64,000 bases of DNA from contig JAJTWR010000461.1 of assembly GCA_021613335.1 (NCBI GenBank), positions 218,501 through 282,500 on the forward strand. Reading direction: 5' to 3'. The first letter of the stretch is position 1, and each line of letters begins with the position of its first letter. Made by a program: the position numbers and the translations under genes. Below are positions 47,759 to 64,000 of this stretch, one piece after another. Source of the DNA: Whitmania pigra (taxonomy: Eukaryota > Annelida > Clitellata > Hirudinida > Haemopidae). The notes beneath the pieces are model-generated. The model did not search any database. It was not told where the DNA came from and saw nothing but the letters and a program-made list of their open reading frames with translations.

Positions 47759-50700
47759 ATTTCATCCGAGTTGAGCATCATTTTCTCACTAGGCAAATAT
47801 ATTTTCATACCTAACATTGTAAAATTTCATCACCAATTAGGCTTTTACAAACAAACTTAAGGCAATAAATATACATTATATTATTATTATTATTATTATT
47901 ATATTACCCTTCCAACCCTAGTTCGTTGCTTGTCGTTGTATGTGTGTGCGTCATCTCATCGTAAACTCTCTTTACGACCGGTTGTAAACCCACTCGATTG
48001 TTGAAATTTATCGTCCTTCGCTAGAGTCTCTAAAATGAATTGACGCGAGTTCGGACGAGACGTGCGTCTTGAGAAAAAGAGAAAAGTAAACTCGATCCTG
48101 ACGTGGCACGTGTTACTTTCGCACGGCAATATAACACGATGCCACAAGACATTATTTTTCAAAAGTTCACGTGTGACCGGCTAAGGGTTAGGACTAGCAT
48201 AAAAGTCCTGTTGGTTTAGTAGTTTAATAATCTAATTATTTACATTTATTACAATATTTCTAAATAATTAGGTGAGATGTTGGCCGTAAAGCTGTTTGGT
48301 TTATTGCAGTCATTTCACTTCTCACGGTGAGCGTGGACAGCTTGCTGCATCGTCTACTGAAATGGAAATGAGTCGTAGTGATGAATACAACCTCAGTTTA
48401 TACATCGTTTTGGTTACTTAGGAGCGAAGGGTGCGATTCATGGGCCTCGTTCGGTCAGGAATACCTCCTGGAGAGGAAAGCACCGAGAAAATAGTCCCGG
48501 AAGTTCTTTTATTCTTATTTATTGCAGCCGGGAATCTCGATCCACTGCTCTTCGGATCAATTCCCGAGTTGTTCATCCGTGCTAACCTGTACGGACCTGT
48601 GCCGCTGATTAATTTTCGAGCAGATCAATAGTCGGATGTTCTGTGGCTTCTGCTGTTTAACAAATACGCTTCTGTGAAGTATATCGCAATCGCCATCGAG
48701 AAGCAATTGATTACATTGCACTCGAACGTCCGAAACAATGGCGGGGATGTTTATTAATTTTTTTTTTTTGTGCTAAATTTAAAAATCAGATGAATAAATT
48801 TAAATGCGTAGCACGAGAACAAATTAATAATAAATAATAATTCAACCAGTTGTTGTGGCTTCAGCGTGGCAAGGAAATAATTAATTTAAACGTTCCCTAT
48901 GATTAAATATTGCCTTTTGCCTTTTATATTTTTTTGTAAACTTCTACCGAGAGAAATCTGGCGACAACGGATGCAAGGTCGTTATTTCTCAACAGGAAAT
49001 GGATTATCCAGTCTGCATTTCGAACGAGATGTTGTCACGTCATCGTTGCATACATATTATGTAATATGAACGTGAACATGAATATTGAATATTGAATGTG
49101 AATACCATGACATCATTCGGTGTTTTAAGCAAATTCGAGACGAATGATGAACACCTGCAAATATTGTCGCCGGTAAGAATGAGAAATGCAAAAAATAAAC
49201 AAAGATACATCCACCCATCTCCGAGCGAACCTTTATTGGACTTTCCCGGTGATGGAGTGACAAGAGCTCCATTCAACAAGGAAGGTCGTTCTCAGTTCAA
49301 TCACGTAATTCTGGAAGGACTCTGAACTCAGCAGATAAAAGACATTAATTTGCATTGTACACACGGACTGTGTTATCCAACTTCTGTCGACTGTGTGTAT
49401 ATATCTTGTGATTCTCCAGGGGCACATTTATTTCCGAGTGGTTTTAGTGCATGGATGATTGGTTGGTTGGGGCTATTTCCTACCAAAATTGTCGGTATCG
49501 CAAGTTGTTGTTTTTTTTACCTCTGATATTCTTGACCTACCTACTTAATATATTTATTTCTATTTTACATTACTCTTATTCTGAATTTGTTCGTAGCCGG
49601 TTTTATTTCGTTTAAAAGAAAATTAAGAAGGATTGTTATGATTTGGATACAATTAATTAACAATGGTTTTACTCGAAAGAACAAACTCGATGGTTGCAAA
49701 TCGCATTCCAAATGATCCGAGTTGATTCGTATTCTGCTGCCGTTTCAACCTATTCCAATTCGTTGAATCATTTTTAAAGGGCATCTCTATCATTTCTTCT
49801 ACTTAATTTCCCCAGTTTTTTTTTGTGTCTTCTGAAAAACAGAGGATGTAATGAAGTCTTGCATTTAATTTGTGGCCAGCCATGCTTGTCATGCAATCGC
49901 ATCAGATACACGGTGATGCTTTGATCCGGCGTAAGACCGGGAAGACGAGATTGCCGGCCGTTTTTACGGACCAGCGGTTTGATCGACACGCATGGTTGGC
50001 AGAATGAATTCAACGAGAAACCTTCAACCGTTGAACTTCAGACGCCTTTCAATAAAAACAAAATTTCTCATTCTTTTAGATGGGATTCCAGTCTCGCTTG
50101 ATTGAATGCTTCTTTTGTCTTCGCGTTCTTGACTTCAAACTTTGACTTTTTGAATTATCAAGGTCATCATCATTATCAGCACCACAAACAACAATATCAA
50201 CGGCAACAAATTTTGAAACATCACGAAGAAGAAGAGGGGAAAAAACGCTGCAATTTCGAACGAACAAGCTCAAATTAGATTTAACGAGGGCGGCAGCGCT
50301 CGCATGCCGACCGGTTAATTCACAGAGTCGGTCCCTCAAGGCGTATAAATCATAGTGCAGTGGACGTGCAGTGGAGTTAGGACGTCCAAAAACTGGCTCA
50401 GGTGCCAACCCGAGAGGCACATTAGCCAGCTGGGGGCTTCACCTTGCTCCCTCCTAACGACCCTTTAAGGTCACGTTGGGGTCACGAACTCGCATAACTC
50501 GACCTCAAGAAAAGCAAGCTCGTACTTGATAATGCGAACGGATTAATTCCGTCCATTCATCGATCGAGTTTCGTGATCGATGATCGAATCAGGATCAAAT
50601 CCTTACTCGGAGTACTCTTCCGTCGACCGAGACGATATCGAATGCAATGACATTGAATTTGTGGTGGATTGTGGCTTGGAAAACCCATTCCAGCTGAATT

Positions 50701-51865
50701 GGAATGATTTCGAGGAGGCGAAATACGACGACATGAGGAAGACAAGACCAGGGAAAGAGAAAGCGGAGAGATCGTGATCGTTGTGGAGAGGGGAGCGGTA
50801 GCTCAATCGAAGCAAGGCGAAGGTGCAGCCGAGCGGTACAGCAGGAGGATCGACGTTGATGACGTCACGCTGCATTCCATCGAAAGGTGGGATGGAAAGA
50901 TAAAAAAAAAGATGAAAAGATGGATGAACGGATGGGATTGGATGCAACCACATGGATGGCTGTGGACTGAACACTGAATAAGTCGACAGCGACCAATTGT
51001 TGCGTCTATTGCGCACATGCGACTGTCTCGCTCCGATGAACTCTGCTGAAATGTTGTGGAATAAAAATTTTTTTTTTAAAAATTGATAAAAAAAGACACT
51101 TTAAAGAAGTAACATCACGTGACTAAGTGATTACGCAACATCCCCAGGCTGTCATAACATCTCGGCGTCATAATTCACCATGCATCGTGCTAATATTTGC
51201 AGCCGACCGCGTCATGCAACTAAACGTTGCGCATCATAATTCACCGCCAATTCCATTAAGAGCCACGACCAATCCGTGCATAATTCATCGCCTCGGTTAC
51301 ACTTTTGGTTGCGTTTGGTCACATTTTGATGGCGACAGATGACATTACCTGCAGGCCAATAGATTCGAGATATAATGTCTTCTTTTTTTTTTTAGGACAA
51401 AGCTTTGTGTCATTTGTTGCTGTTTAAAAATGCCAGGAATATTAGGCGTAATGGACGTAATGACCAAGAGGCATAGATGATGAGACGGCGCACGAATACA
51501 TCGATGCTTAAAAACGAGGATCCGAGAGCGCACGAACACTGCGCTGTGCGGTCTTTGGCGCGCATGCGTCCGTCATTAACGACGCTGGCTCGGCAGGCAG
51601 CAAGCAGAATATCTTGTATTTGTTTCGTACGAGACATCTCCACATTCAAGAAGAATAGGTGATCGATTTATTTTTAAGTCTTTTAAAGATCAGAAATCGA
51701 AAAGTCGAAAATCGCCCGAATTAAAGTTCTCAAAATAGAAATTATTAAGTTCAGTCATCGTAGGAGACAGCTACATCTTTAGGGTCGGCTCTTGCCAGAT
51801 TGGAAAACAAAAGGAAATTCGTTCTGTTCGACAATTTGCGTCGAAGCTGACGCCATTCGCTCGCC
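47759..51865. other. 4.1-kb stretch without a supported gene
   Basis: Holds the NDUFAF2 3' UTR (polyadenylation signal near 47860), a (TTA)n tract at 47880-47902, and otherwise unique sequence of higher GC from about 49.8 to 51.7 kb. Short open frames occur on both strands, but none has a matching splice context, recognisable domain or continuation. The motif cataattca-c/t-c recurs three times between 51168 and 51290. It may contain promoter sequence of the neurexin-like gene or unrecognised small exons. Confidence 0.5.
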
Positions 51866-55306
<3,441 letters not shown>

Positions 55307-56214
55307 CCGAGATTTGCCAGCTTGTTCCCTACCTCCCCACATTCTGACGTTTTTCTTTTATCCAGAAAATGCTTCGGCTAGCTAATTCGAAACACGGTTA
55401 TCGAATCTGGTTTTATAATTTCTCCCGGGAATAATTTCAGGTTTATACAATTTCTCTAGAGTTTAAATTTTCACGTCAATGGCATTAGCGGGTCTGATCA
55501 CGTCTGTTTCTAATCGGCCGCTTTAACTAAAAGGCAAATTTGTGATTCTGAGGAGCTAAAACAGGGAGGCCTCGAGCCGACTTATTCTCGGAAGGGGAAT
55601 TATTACGTGTTTGGAAATCTGCAACAGAAAGACTGGATCTCAAAATACCCGTTCCGACTTATTTTTTTTATTGTTCGCTCTTTGGAAAATCGAATTTGAG
55701 AAGCACGGACGTTTTCTAATGACTCTGCTTTCAGAGTGACACTTATCTTTTCTCGAATTTGATTCGGGTTTTTAAAAAAAGTTCGAAAAGGATTGTTAGA
55801 TATCGTTTGAATGTGATTTGAAAATATAGTATTTCTATTTTTGATTTTAAATTCCTTTTTAATTTGTTAGATGTTGTATTGAATATTTGTTGGAAGTTTG
55901 CCATGTTTTAAAAAAGTTGATTAAAAATGTTTTATAAATATACCTTTTTATTTAATTGTAAATAATTATAAGTAATATATTTAATATTAAGTAATTAATT
56001 CAAACAAAATCTTGATTAATTTAACTTAATTTAAATTTAAAAAATGCAACTACCCTCAGCAGACTAACATTTAGATCCACTTTTATTGTATACAAATTTT
56101 GAAGCGAGCGATAGTAGATCGCACATAGTATACTGTCTGGCTTAGAAGGAGCTTCGCCATACTTTAGAAAATCTACGTTTTTAAAGCAAAGCATAACTTA
56201 AATTTATAAAAATA
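55307..56214. other. Intergenic: 3' region of neurexin-like gene and CDK5RAP1 promoter
   Basis: About 900 bp, AT-rich in its right half. Both neighbours are on the plus strand. No open frame or element is supported. Confidence 0.6.
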
Positions 56215-59200
56215 ATGAATTCGTTAAACAGTATAACTTTGAGAGTTATTGCCGGAATTTCAAAGTCCTTTCTGTATAGCCCACTAACGATTACCGGGAG
56301 GAGGTTTTCTGCATGCAGAAATAGTCCTTTATTACACACTACTGTTGCAAAAACTTCAGTCAATGAGGATGGCAATACTTCATCGATAAGACAGTCTTTC
56401 AGAAACGATAACAAAACATTGAAGGATTTTATTGTTCGTAGAAATCCCGATGAGGATTTAACTGCGGCTGTAGAAGATAACGTACCTTATTTAAAGGAAG
56501 ATGACTTTGATGGAAAGGGCCAGAAAGGTAAGGAATTAGTTTTTGTCAGCTGAATTACAATTTAACCTTGATTTATGGAAAGTATTTAAAGGATTAGATA
56601 TTGAATATTGGCTATTGTTACAACAGAATGTAGCTTTTTGTTGGATCTTGTTATGATAAGACACATAAATGTTTGAGAAAATGCAATCCAAAGTTCAAGA
56701 TATGATATAATCATATAATAATCAATAAATAATGGTACTACTCAGTTTAATGAGGCAGAAGCATTTGTTGTAAAGTACCAAAATTGTTGGATAGTCTAAA
56801 GGTCTTATGGCATGTTCATCTTGAGTAATAAATTTAGGAAATTTAGATATAAATAGAGATTGAACAAGCTCATTGAAACTCAATTTCTTGATCAGCTAGT
56901 GCAATGAATGCCTTTGAAAATCTCTATTTTGTATAATTGACAATACCACTGATTAATGTAATTGTTTATTAATTTTTTGTTAACCAATTCCTCAATCTTT
57001 AAACTCACTTGCAGTCTTTGTGGAGGTGTATGGATGTCAGATGAACACCAATGATACAGAAATTGTCTATTCCATCCTCAAATCGTCTGGCTATGAAATT
57101 GCTAAAGATTTAGAAAGTGTGAGCATTTGAAAATCAATTTAAAAAGCATAAAACTACTACAGTTGTTGAGAATGTTTATTATACTTGATTTCATGAAACA
57201 TGAAACAACCTCGATTCGTAATTAATAAAATGATCGGACATCTTCCGGACAAAAATCTTTCAAGTGAATGATCTTTCAGAGTGATGCCGTACTTCTAATG
57301 ACCTGTTCCATTAGGGAAGGTGCTGAGCAGAAGATATGGAGGAGGGTTGAACAGTTGAAGGCCACGAGAAAACAGAGGCAACGAAAGTACCTCGGAGGAT
57401 TGAAAATAGGAATATTAGGTATTGTCGACATTTTCCGATCGTTGTGTTTAATTAAGTCAAAGTTAATAATTGTTATATTTAATTAAGTAAAAATTAATTA
57501 ATGTTTGTATTGCATCTACTGATTCAGGTAGTTGAAGCTTATATTGGTTTATGGTAATGTTTATTCATCTAGAGTTTAGGCAAGAGCTTGACTTTCGCTA
57601 AATTTCTTACGATATGAATGTCATCATTTCTAACCATACAAAGTTCATAATTGATCAGGCTGCATGGCCGAAAGATTGAAAACTCAGATCATGGAGAAGG
57701 AAAGCGACATCGATTTAATCTGCGGACCCGATTCTTACAGGTCGTTACCACGGTTACTGAGTTTAACATCCCAGGGTCATTCGGCAGGTGAATTTGCTCG
57801 TTTTAAAGTTGAATTAATAACAAAATTATTAATAATAAACGTTGAATGATTAAAATGATTAATTTCATCAAATGTAGTTCATTAACATTTCTCAACTTAG
57901 CCAACGTCCTCCTCTCATTGGATGAGACCTATGCAGACATCCAGCCAGTCAGAAGAGATCCTGGCTCAACTTCTGCTTTTGTGTTAGTTCTTCAAAAGCA
58001 TCCTTACACGATTTATTTACAATTTAGTCCATATTATGTAACGATTAAATGATTCAATAACTTAAACTACATCCAACGATCGACCGAACCAGGTCGATAA
58101 TGAGAGGTTGCGACAACATGTGCACTTATTGCGTGGTTCCGTTCACGAGAGGCAGAGAGAGAAGTCGTGCGATGGACTCCATAGTGGATGAAGTCAGGAG
58201 GCTGGTCGACCAGGTGAAGCGCCAAATAATTTAAATGGAAATCTTTATTTTATTTTATAATTTTTTTTTCAACGCTTTATTTATAGAATTAACGAATGAA
58301 ACGAATGAAACGAACGACTTTACTTAAAGACCAATGTTTTGTTTAGGGTGTGAAAGATGTTACACTCCTGGGGCAAAATGTAAACAGCTACAAAGATAAT
58401 TCAGCCCCGACCACTTTTAATTCGCTGGCCTCTGATTACAGAGAGGGTTTCAAGACGGTCTACAGGAGGAAGGCCGTCCAATCGGGTTGTTACAACTTCG
58501 TCGACCTTCTCGATGTCGTGTCGTCCATCCATCCGGAACTGAGGATTCGGTTCACTTCACCTCATCCGAAAGACTTTCCAACGGAGGTCGTTCGGGGCAT
58601 TTATTACATGTTTAAGTAAAACCAAATCTCTTAATATTCATGAGGATATCTTTAAATTATTCCAGGTCCTCCAACTGATTAAAGACAGACCAAACATCTG
58701 CAAGCAACTCCACGTTCCAGCCCAGAGCGGAAGCAACTCTGTCTTGGAGGCCATGGGGCGCGGCTACACCGTGGAGACCTACCTCGACCTAATTGACGAA
58801 ATCAGGTCAATTCTTCCAGGCGAGTGCTTGAATGAATAATTAGTCTTGAATATTCATATTGATCTTTAATTCTGATTTTTTTTTTGCTGGCAGGCGTGTT
58901 GCTTTCGAGCGATTTCATCGCCGGATTTTGTGGCGAGACAGAGGAGGATCATCAGGCGACCTTGAATTTGATGGAGAAGGTCAAATACAATGTAGCTTAT
59001 TGCTTCCCCTACAGCATGAGAGAGGTTAGCTATTTATAATGTTCAATGCATTTATTACATTTTTTATTAATTTGTTTGTCTGTTATTAAAACATGTATTT
59101 GTGACGATTATTTATTACGGTTATGATTTCAATGTAAGTAATGATGTCGATTGTGATGCAGAAAACACGAGCCTATCGCAGGCTGGAGGACAAAGTACCA

Positions 59201-59890
59201 AATGAGGTCAAGATGTCACGTGCAGAGCAATTGGTTGAGGTGTACAGAAAAAATGCCGACCTGATTAACAAAAGCCTCATTGGCTCTCAACAGTTGGTCC
59301 TCGTCGAAGGGGTAAAGGAAATTTGTACAATGATAGTAATAATTTTTTTGTGATAAATTATTTATTAGATGTTTTGGATATTTTGTTTTAATTTAAAAAT
59401 ATTTTACATATTTTACAAGGTTTTTATTATTATTTAAAAAACTGCTTTTTTTTTTTGCTACAGACTTCAAAACGATCGCAGGATGATCTTTACGGCCGTG
59501 GTGAAGCCATCACTAAAGTCATCTTCCCTAATTCTCCGATCGAGGGATCTGACGGCCCAGCACGAGTTGGGGATTATGTGGTTGTCGAGGTTAGTCAATA
59601 ACAAACCGATACTACGTTGCATTAATCATACGAATATTGCATTGATGTTGCAGTTAATAATAATAATATGTTTTGCGAACACCTATAACCATTTTTTAAT
59701 AGTATTACAAAATTGCCATTATTGGCAGATTATTACAATATCCTTAGGCTTTTTTACTATTGAGGTTAGCTTAAAATCATTTTTAATGAAATTTTTTTAC
59801 ATTCAGATCACATCATCCTCATCTCAGGTGTTGAAGGGAGTTGCAAAATATAAGACAACCCTCAAAGAGTTTCATGAACAACTGTGGTGA
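56215..59890 (+). CDS. CDK5RAP1: CDK5RAP1, mitochondrial tRNA methylthiotransferase
   Basis: Radical-SAM enzyme of the MiaB family that converts i6A37 to ms2i6A37 in mitochondrial tRNAs. Twelve exons: 56215-56527, 57015-57118, 57280-57418, 57659-57787, 57901-57982, 58093-58213, 58347-58586, 58666-58819, 58894-59024, 59162-59311, 59464-59589, 59807-59890; 590 aa, close to human. N-terminal presequence is Arg/Ser-rich ([11 protein letters not shown]). The MTTase domain keeps its three cluster cysteines: Cys112 ([10 protein letters not shown]), Cys148 (LMTCSIRE), Cys187 (GCMAERL). The radical-SAM motif is CDNMCTYC, Cys262/266/269, followed by [32 protein letters not shown] and FPYSMREKT continue the barrel; the C-terminal TRAM-like part ends [14 protein letters not shown]. 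The intron after 58819 starts with GC, not GT. Confidence 0.96.
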
Positions 59891-59968
59891 TGCAAGTGTA
59901 GCTGGATCTCAGTAGTTTTTTATTTAGTAAAATTGCATTAAAAAGCCATTAAAAGCCATTACATTTTG

Positions 59969-60175
59969 TTAATAATAAAATAATGATTCTAAAAATAAAA
60001 CTAAACCAGGGTTGATTTGATCTACAATCGTCTGCGCCAGCGTGATTGCGGAAGTCAGCAGTACATTAAAATGTGTTCTATTTCCTGCTTCCTTAGTGTC
60101 CGCTGTCTTCGGAAGTATACGTTCGAAGGTGCTTATAGGTAAAATATTGCCTAGTGTAGGCAAAATTGCTAGCAT
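59969..60175 (-). CDS. Small open frame, possible 68-aa protein
   Basis: An ATG-started frame of 68 codons, convergent with CDK5RAP1. It has two mildly hydrophobic stretches (MLAILPTLGNILPI and VLLTSAITLAQTIV) separated by a charged loop (RILPKTADTKEAGN). No family recognised and no splice partner found. It may be chance or the 5' part of a larger gene. Confidence 0.2.
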   Translation of the reverse strand: MLAILPTLGNILPISTFERILPKTADTKEAGNRTHFNVLLTSAITLAQTIVDQINPGLVLFLESLFYY

Positions 60176-62215
60176 TTATATTTAATAGAGCATATTATGA
60201 GGAATTAAGTATAGATTATATAAATTATTAAAAGTTTTTTAAATGGGTTAAGATCGTATTTCTGCTCAAATGTCGTTCAAATTAAGCATGGATCTAATTC
60301 TCGAAGTTAAAAACGCTTTGGAACGGACTGAAGCCAGTTATTGGAAGACGTTTCTATTTTTACTAAACTAATTTATTAACAAAAGGCAAACAATACAAGC
60401 AGCTTTGATGAGCTAAATCGATTGATTAACCATTATTGTAGTTAATATATAATTTACTTAGTATTATGATATCGAATATTTTATTTCATGAACTGAATCA
60501 TCACTGATTATCAATGAACAAAGTCTGGTTAATACAATACAAAATAATACAAGAAACTTTTTCAATTGTAACTTGTGGCAACAAAATTGAGAATGTACAG
60601 TTTTATTTTACACCAGAAACAGCAGGTTGAAACAACAGCAGTTCGGTGGTTACGATAACGATAATATCTACTGACACATGGCGAAAGTTAATGGCAGTAT
60701 GGTCCCCTCTTTTAAACTTTGTCAGAATATATCAATATATCCACCGAACTTACAAGGATGTACTCATAGTAGAAAGACAGCTACAGGTTGGCTTGGATAT
60801 TGATGATCTCGGAAAATCACGCCTCTAGAATAATTTGATTATTAAATATTATTTCAATTTAATTAATTAAGTCGTTACATAAGTATTTTTGTAATAAAAC
60901 CTAAATAATGAACAAATATTCTGATGCAGAGTTTGAAGATATTATCGCTTACCCACCATATCGATTGGACACAATGCAAGCGTCTTGTCGATAGAAGAAA
61001 TACCATCAAGATAACATCGATAAATCGATATGCATTTTTTTTTTTGATTATTTGTTCTTGGCTCCTCTCTTTTCCTGTTTCAAATTTGTCCACCCAAGGC
61101 CGATGCAAATTATCTGCGACCCAATATATGAGGCCGGATGTAGGTCAAAATTGGATTGGATTTCTTGTTAGGCTCTTCCGGACAATTTTTTGTTGTTAGG
61201 AAATAGAAAAAACCACAAACAATCTTCCTGAAATGGTGATCTCTGATGGGGTCGCATGATTGGACTGTTGTGAGGCAAGATAATGGCACTGATGGATTAA
61301 CCAACTCTTCGAGGAAGAAGCTTAATGTTTTCGTGGTTAATGCTGACGTTGACTCTTATCTGGAGTATCGCGAAATTTGTTTCATCTTTGTTTTCACGCA
61401 TTTTCAATCTTTGCTATCGAACATTTTTGTGATCGTTGTTTTCCTGGAAACTCTTGGAATTATTCACCATCTTGTGATTAATTTCAGCGAGATCTTGATT
61501 ACTTGAGAATAACAAAACTGAAGCCTTGAATCATTAAATTTTCAACACAACACCATCCATTTTAGAAACCCATTTTCTATTCCAGTCTGCCATTGTTATT
61601 TAGTCTTCATCTTCAAAGACTCCATTTTTCAGCTTTTCATTTTTTCTCTAATCCTCACAAGACATTTTTTGAAACCTTAGAAGAATTTCCAAAATTTTCA
61701 AAAATCTTCAAAAACCGAGTTTCAAACTCTGGACTCCAAAATTGCCAATGGCATCAGATAAAGCCCTTGGGGTCAAATTTAACTGCCCGTGGGTCTCACT
61801 GGGGTACTTTAGAGTGGGCGTGTATTTTGAATAAACACTTGCATGGATATTTCATGCATTTAAATCATTCAAATTCTCCATTTTGACAGCAGAAAATCGC
61901 AAGAATATTCTTAAAATATGTTTCCAAATTTAGAAGAGTTTGAGGAGATTACTTCCTGCTGTCAGAGACTCGTCAAACCTGACTCGTTTAATATTTAATC
62001 ATTGACTTGTTATTTTATTTTTTTCAGTGAAAATCCACTAAAGTCTGGATGAGGAATTCAATAGTTCTCCAGATCCATTCGTCCGTTTACTAGTTCATTC
62101 GGTTCCAAGGAATTTTGCTATTCAAGGACAAAGTGATTCAAGGACAAAATGCCAAACAAACACCGATAAACCACGACAGCCGAACTACTGGGAGTTGTAA
62201 CATCATCGAGAATTA
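60176..62215. other. Stretch without a supported gene
   Basis: About 2 kb of AT-rich sequence. Several short frames occur on both strands, none with splice support or a recognisable motif. It should hold the 3' UTR of the GPCR gene on the minus strand. Confidence 0.5.
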
Positions 62216-63244
62216 TCAGATGATCTGAGGTGCACCCTGTTTCTGCTGTGGCGAAGAACCGAATGACGTCGACGATAATACTGGGAATCGAATCGGGCAA
62301 ACCTTTTTCAAAAAGCTTCTAAATCTCCTACCGAAAGTAACGTAGATGAGAAAATTGAGAGTCGACTTGAGGACCATGCTCAGCTCGCTGGCTAGGGTCA
62401 GGCCTGCCAGTCTCTCGCCATTCAGCAGCCGAAAGCCGAAATTTCTCTGACCGAAGGTCATGAACCTTATGACCAACTCCAGCGATTCGCAGGCAACGAA
62501 CACGGCCACGACGACTACAAGTACCACGGTGGCGTTCAATTCGCTGCCGCTGAGTCTTACGGCAGGTCTGACGGCAGAGACGGCTGGCTGCCGGCTGCCC
62601 CTGAAGGGGATCCACACGGTTATCGGCTGGCAGGCTTCGCAGGTTTGCTGCTCTGAATCTTTCTTGACGTTGAACGTCACCTGTCGCCGAATGTCGCCGC
62701 GAGCGTCGTCCGCGCGCTCCGACCGCAAACTTCTGAGCGCTTCCTTGCGACGCTTGCCGACGTGGTTGCCGTGGTAGCAGTGGCATTGCTGATGGTTGAG
62801 ATGGGGATTCTTCTGGTTGAGAGAGTGCTGTTGGAACTGCTGCTGCTGCTGGAGGTAGTTGTGGTTGTGGTTGTGGCTGTGGTTGTGGTTGTGGTTGTGG
62901 CTGTAGAGCAAGGAGCTGCAACTGCAAGTGACTCGCTTATCGTTTCTCCTTTCCTCTGCCGGAAGAGTCTGCCAGACTGAAAACCTACAATGACGTCCGT
63001 TCAACGGAGTGGCCGGAATGACGTCACCGTCGGCGTAGTCTTCGTCCTCGTCGTCGTCGTCGTTGTTGGTTTTTTTGGCGTCGTCGACGTGGCAGCGGTC
63101 GCCATGGGAGCGACAGTTTCCGTTGGTTTTGTTGTTGTTGGCGAATTTGAACGAAGCGTAGTAGCACTGGTGATAACGCTGAATCCTCGATTTCCTACGG
63201 GGTTCGGAAGACGATGATGATGATGATGATGATGATCATGGCGA

Positions 63245-63275
<31 letters not shown>

Positions 63276-63436
63276 GATGATGATGACTAGATGGAAACGA
63301 GTCACCTTCGGAAATTATCGCCCAACCGAGCGTGATGAAAATTTGAAGGTAACGACGTCGATGATGATGATGATGATTATTATTATGATTACTGCCATTA
63401 TTATTAGTATTTTTGTTATTATTATTCTTATTATTA

Positions 63437-63467
<31 letters not shown>

Positions 63468-64000
63468 CATCATCATCATCGTCATTAAAAGTCCAACGAT
63501 GACATTGATTACGATGATTAACGACGTTCATAAACACACACATCGAAGAAATTGCTTTTCGACTAATCCACGCATCTTCTCACCTTATGGCGTGGACCAG
63601 GTAGACATTAATACAGGTGATAGATAAGAGCGGAAGCAGGTAGAGAAATAACAGGTACATCCCATCCAGGTAAACGTTATGATAAATAGGGCCACTGAAA
63701 GCCAGTCTGTAAGTCATTATCGTCCTTCTCAGGCAGCGCATGGTGATCGGATTTACCGGCGACGTGACTCTTTCGCTTTCGATTCGATTCTATTCGACGC
63801 GTTCGAGACTAGACGATCCGTGACCGTCATCATGGCGTCCGTTGTCATGGCGACGATGAAATCAGTACTCGTTCCAGTGTCAGAGGAGGTGACACTGGCA
63901 TCTTCGTAGTAGTCTTTCTCTCGGAAGAATAGTAGAGGGATGTCCGTCTCATCGTCTGTCTGCCTGTTGTTGTTGTTGTCGTCCTGTGGCAGTCTCTTTG
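62216..64000 (-). CDS. Rhodopsin-class GPCR, 3' portion (runs off the window)
   Basis: Three exons can be joined: 63757-64000 (5' end cut by the window edge), 63584-63694 and 62216-63194, phases 2 then 2. TM5 is in the middle exon (YLLFLYLLPLLSITCINVYLV, quoted in part: LYLLPLLSITCINV). TM6 reads TVVLVVVVAVFVACESLEL, with Cys-Glu in place of the usual Cys-x-x-Pro, and TM7 ends STLNFLIYVTFGRRFRSFL, an N-F-L-I-Y variant of NPxxY followed by the helix-8 start, as in peptide and FMRFamide-type receptors. Two loops are abnormal: at least 80 residues of polar sequence precede TM5, where loop 2 is expected, and about 220 residues lie between TM5 and TM6, including HNHNHNHS and QQQQQ tracts and a poly-Asp run. 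The missing N-terminal half (TM1-4) lies beyond 64000. Ligand not assigned. Confidence 0.7.
63195..63583. repeat. ATG/TTA microsatellites in a GPCR intron
   Basis: (ATG)n-type tracts at 63214-63288 and 63358-63378 and a (TTA)n tract at 63380-63468, all within the intron between the TM5 exon and the last exon. No coding sequence is claimed. Confidence 0.9.

Noticed and set aside
50580..51018. Overlapping 62-137-codon frames on both strands around 50.6-51.0 kb
   Set aside because: GC-richer intergenic sequence; no domains, no splice support and frames compete on both strands.
61000..61510. Several short frames with hydrophobic runs, considered as transposon debris
   Set aside because: No reverse transcriptase, integrase or transposase motif could be read.
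63001..63627. Poly-Asn/His and poly-Met/Ile frames on both strands
   Set aside because: Microsatellite translation; the GPCR model places this in an intron, apart from the part up to 63194.

Overview
The window is nuclear DNA from an invertebrate animal. Genes are broken by many short, AT-rich introns (mostly about 70 to 900 bp) with GT/AG borders, and TAA/ATG microsatellites are frequent. The gene set (full-length mTOR, BAP1, an FGF8-like growth factor, tetraspanins, a neurexin-type tail, a peptide-receptor-like GPCR) is metazoan and probably bilaterian. The species cannot be named from the sequence. All gene models below were assembled by hand from reading frames, splice borders and matching intron phases; the larger known genes close in frame from ATG to stop.

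Layout. 0.2-6.4 kb (+): two neighbouring tetraspanin genes with matching exon structure. 6.9-9.9 kb (-): secreted FGF of the FGF8/17/18 type with a long basic tail. 10.7-19.3 kb (-): three tandem paralogues, each encoding a signal peptide, a short two-cysteine Ig-like module, a second Ig-like module, a low-complexity stalk and a hydrophobic C-terminal tail of GPI-signal type. Every intron in these three genes is phase 1. A decayed hAT transposase lies in an intron of the third. This cluster is the most novel-looking part of the window.

20.2-24.8 kb: a divergent pair, an uncharacterised protein with an RRM/gag-like fold (-) and a lysine-rich two-RRM protein of nucleolar type (+). 25.3-37.0 kb (-): complete mTOR, 25 exons, predicted 2553 aa, ending in the invariant CPFW. 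38.2-41.6 kb (-): BAP1 deubiquitinase, 13 exons, predicted 559 aa with catalytic residues intact. It is head-to-head with DNLZ/HEP1 (+, 42.0-43.0 kb), a mitochondrial Hsp70 escort protein. 43.3-46.2 kb (-): unrecognised 492-aa protein, head-to-head with an NDUFAF2-like complex I assembly factor (+, 46.5-47.8 kb).

47.8-51.9 kb is about 4 kb without a gene I can support. 51.9-55.3 kb (+): a compact neurexin-like membrane gene with its own signal peptide, no LNS or EGF domains, one membrane helix and a C-terminal KEWYV PDZ ligand. 56.2-59.9 kb (+): CDK5RAP1, the mitochondrial tRNA methylthiotransferase, 12 exons. 62.2-64.0 kb (-): the 3' part of a rhodopsin-class GPCR that runs off the right edge.

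The housekeeping genes (mTOR, BAP1, DNLZ, NDUFAF2, CDK5RAP1) fill the centre and right. Extracellular and membrane genes (tetraspanins, FGF, Ig/GPI cluster) fill the left. I see no tRNA, rRNA or CRISPR.
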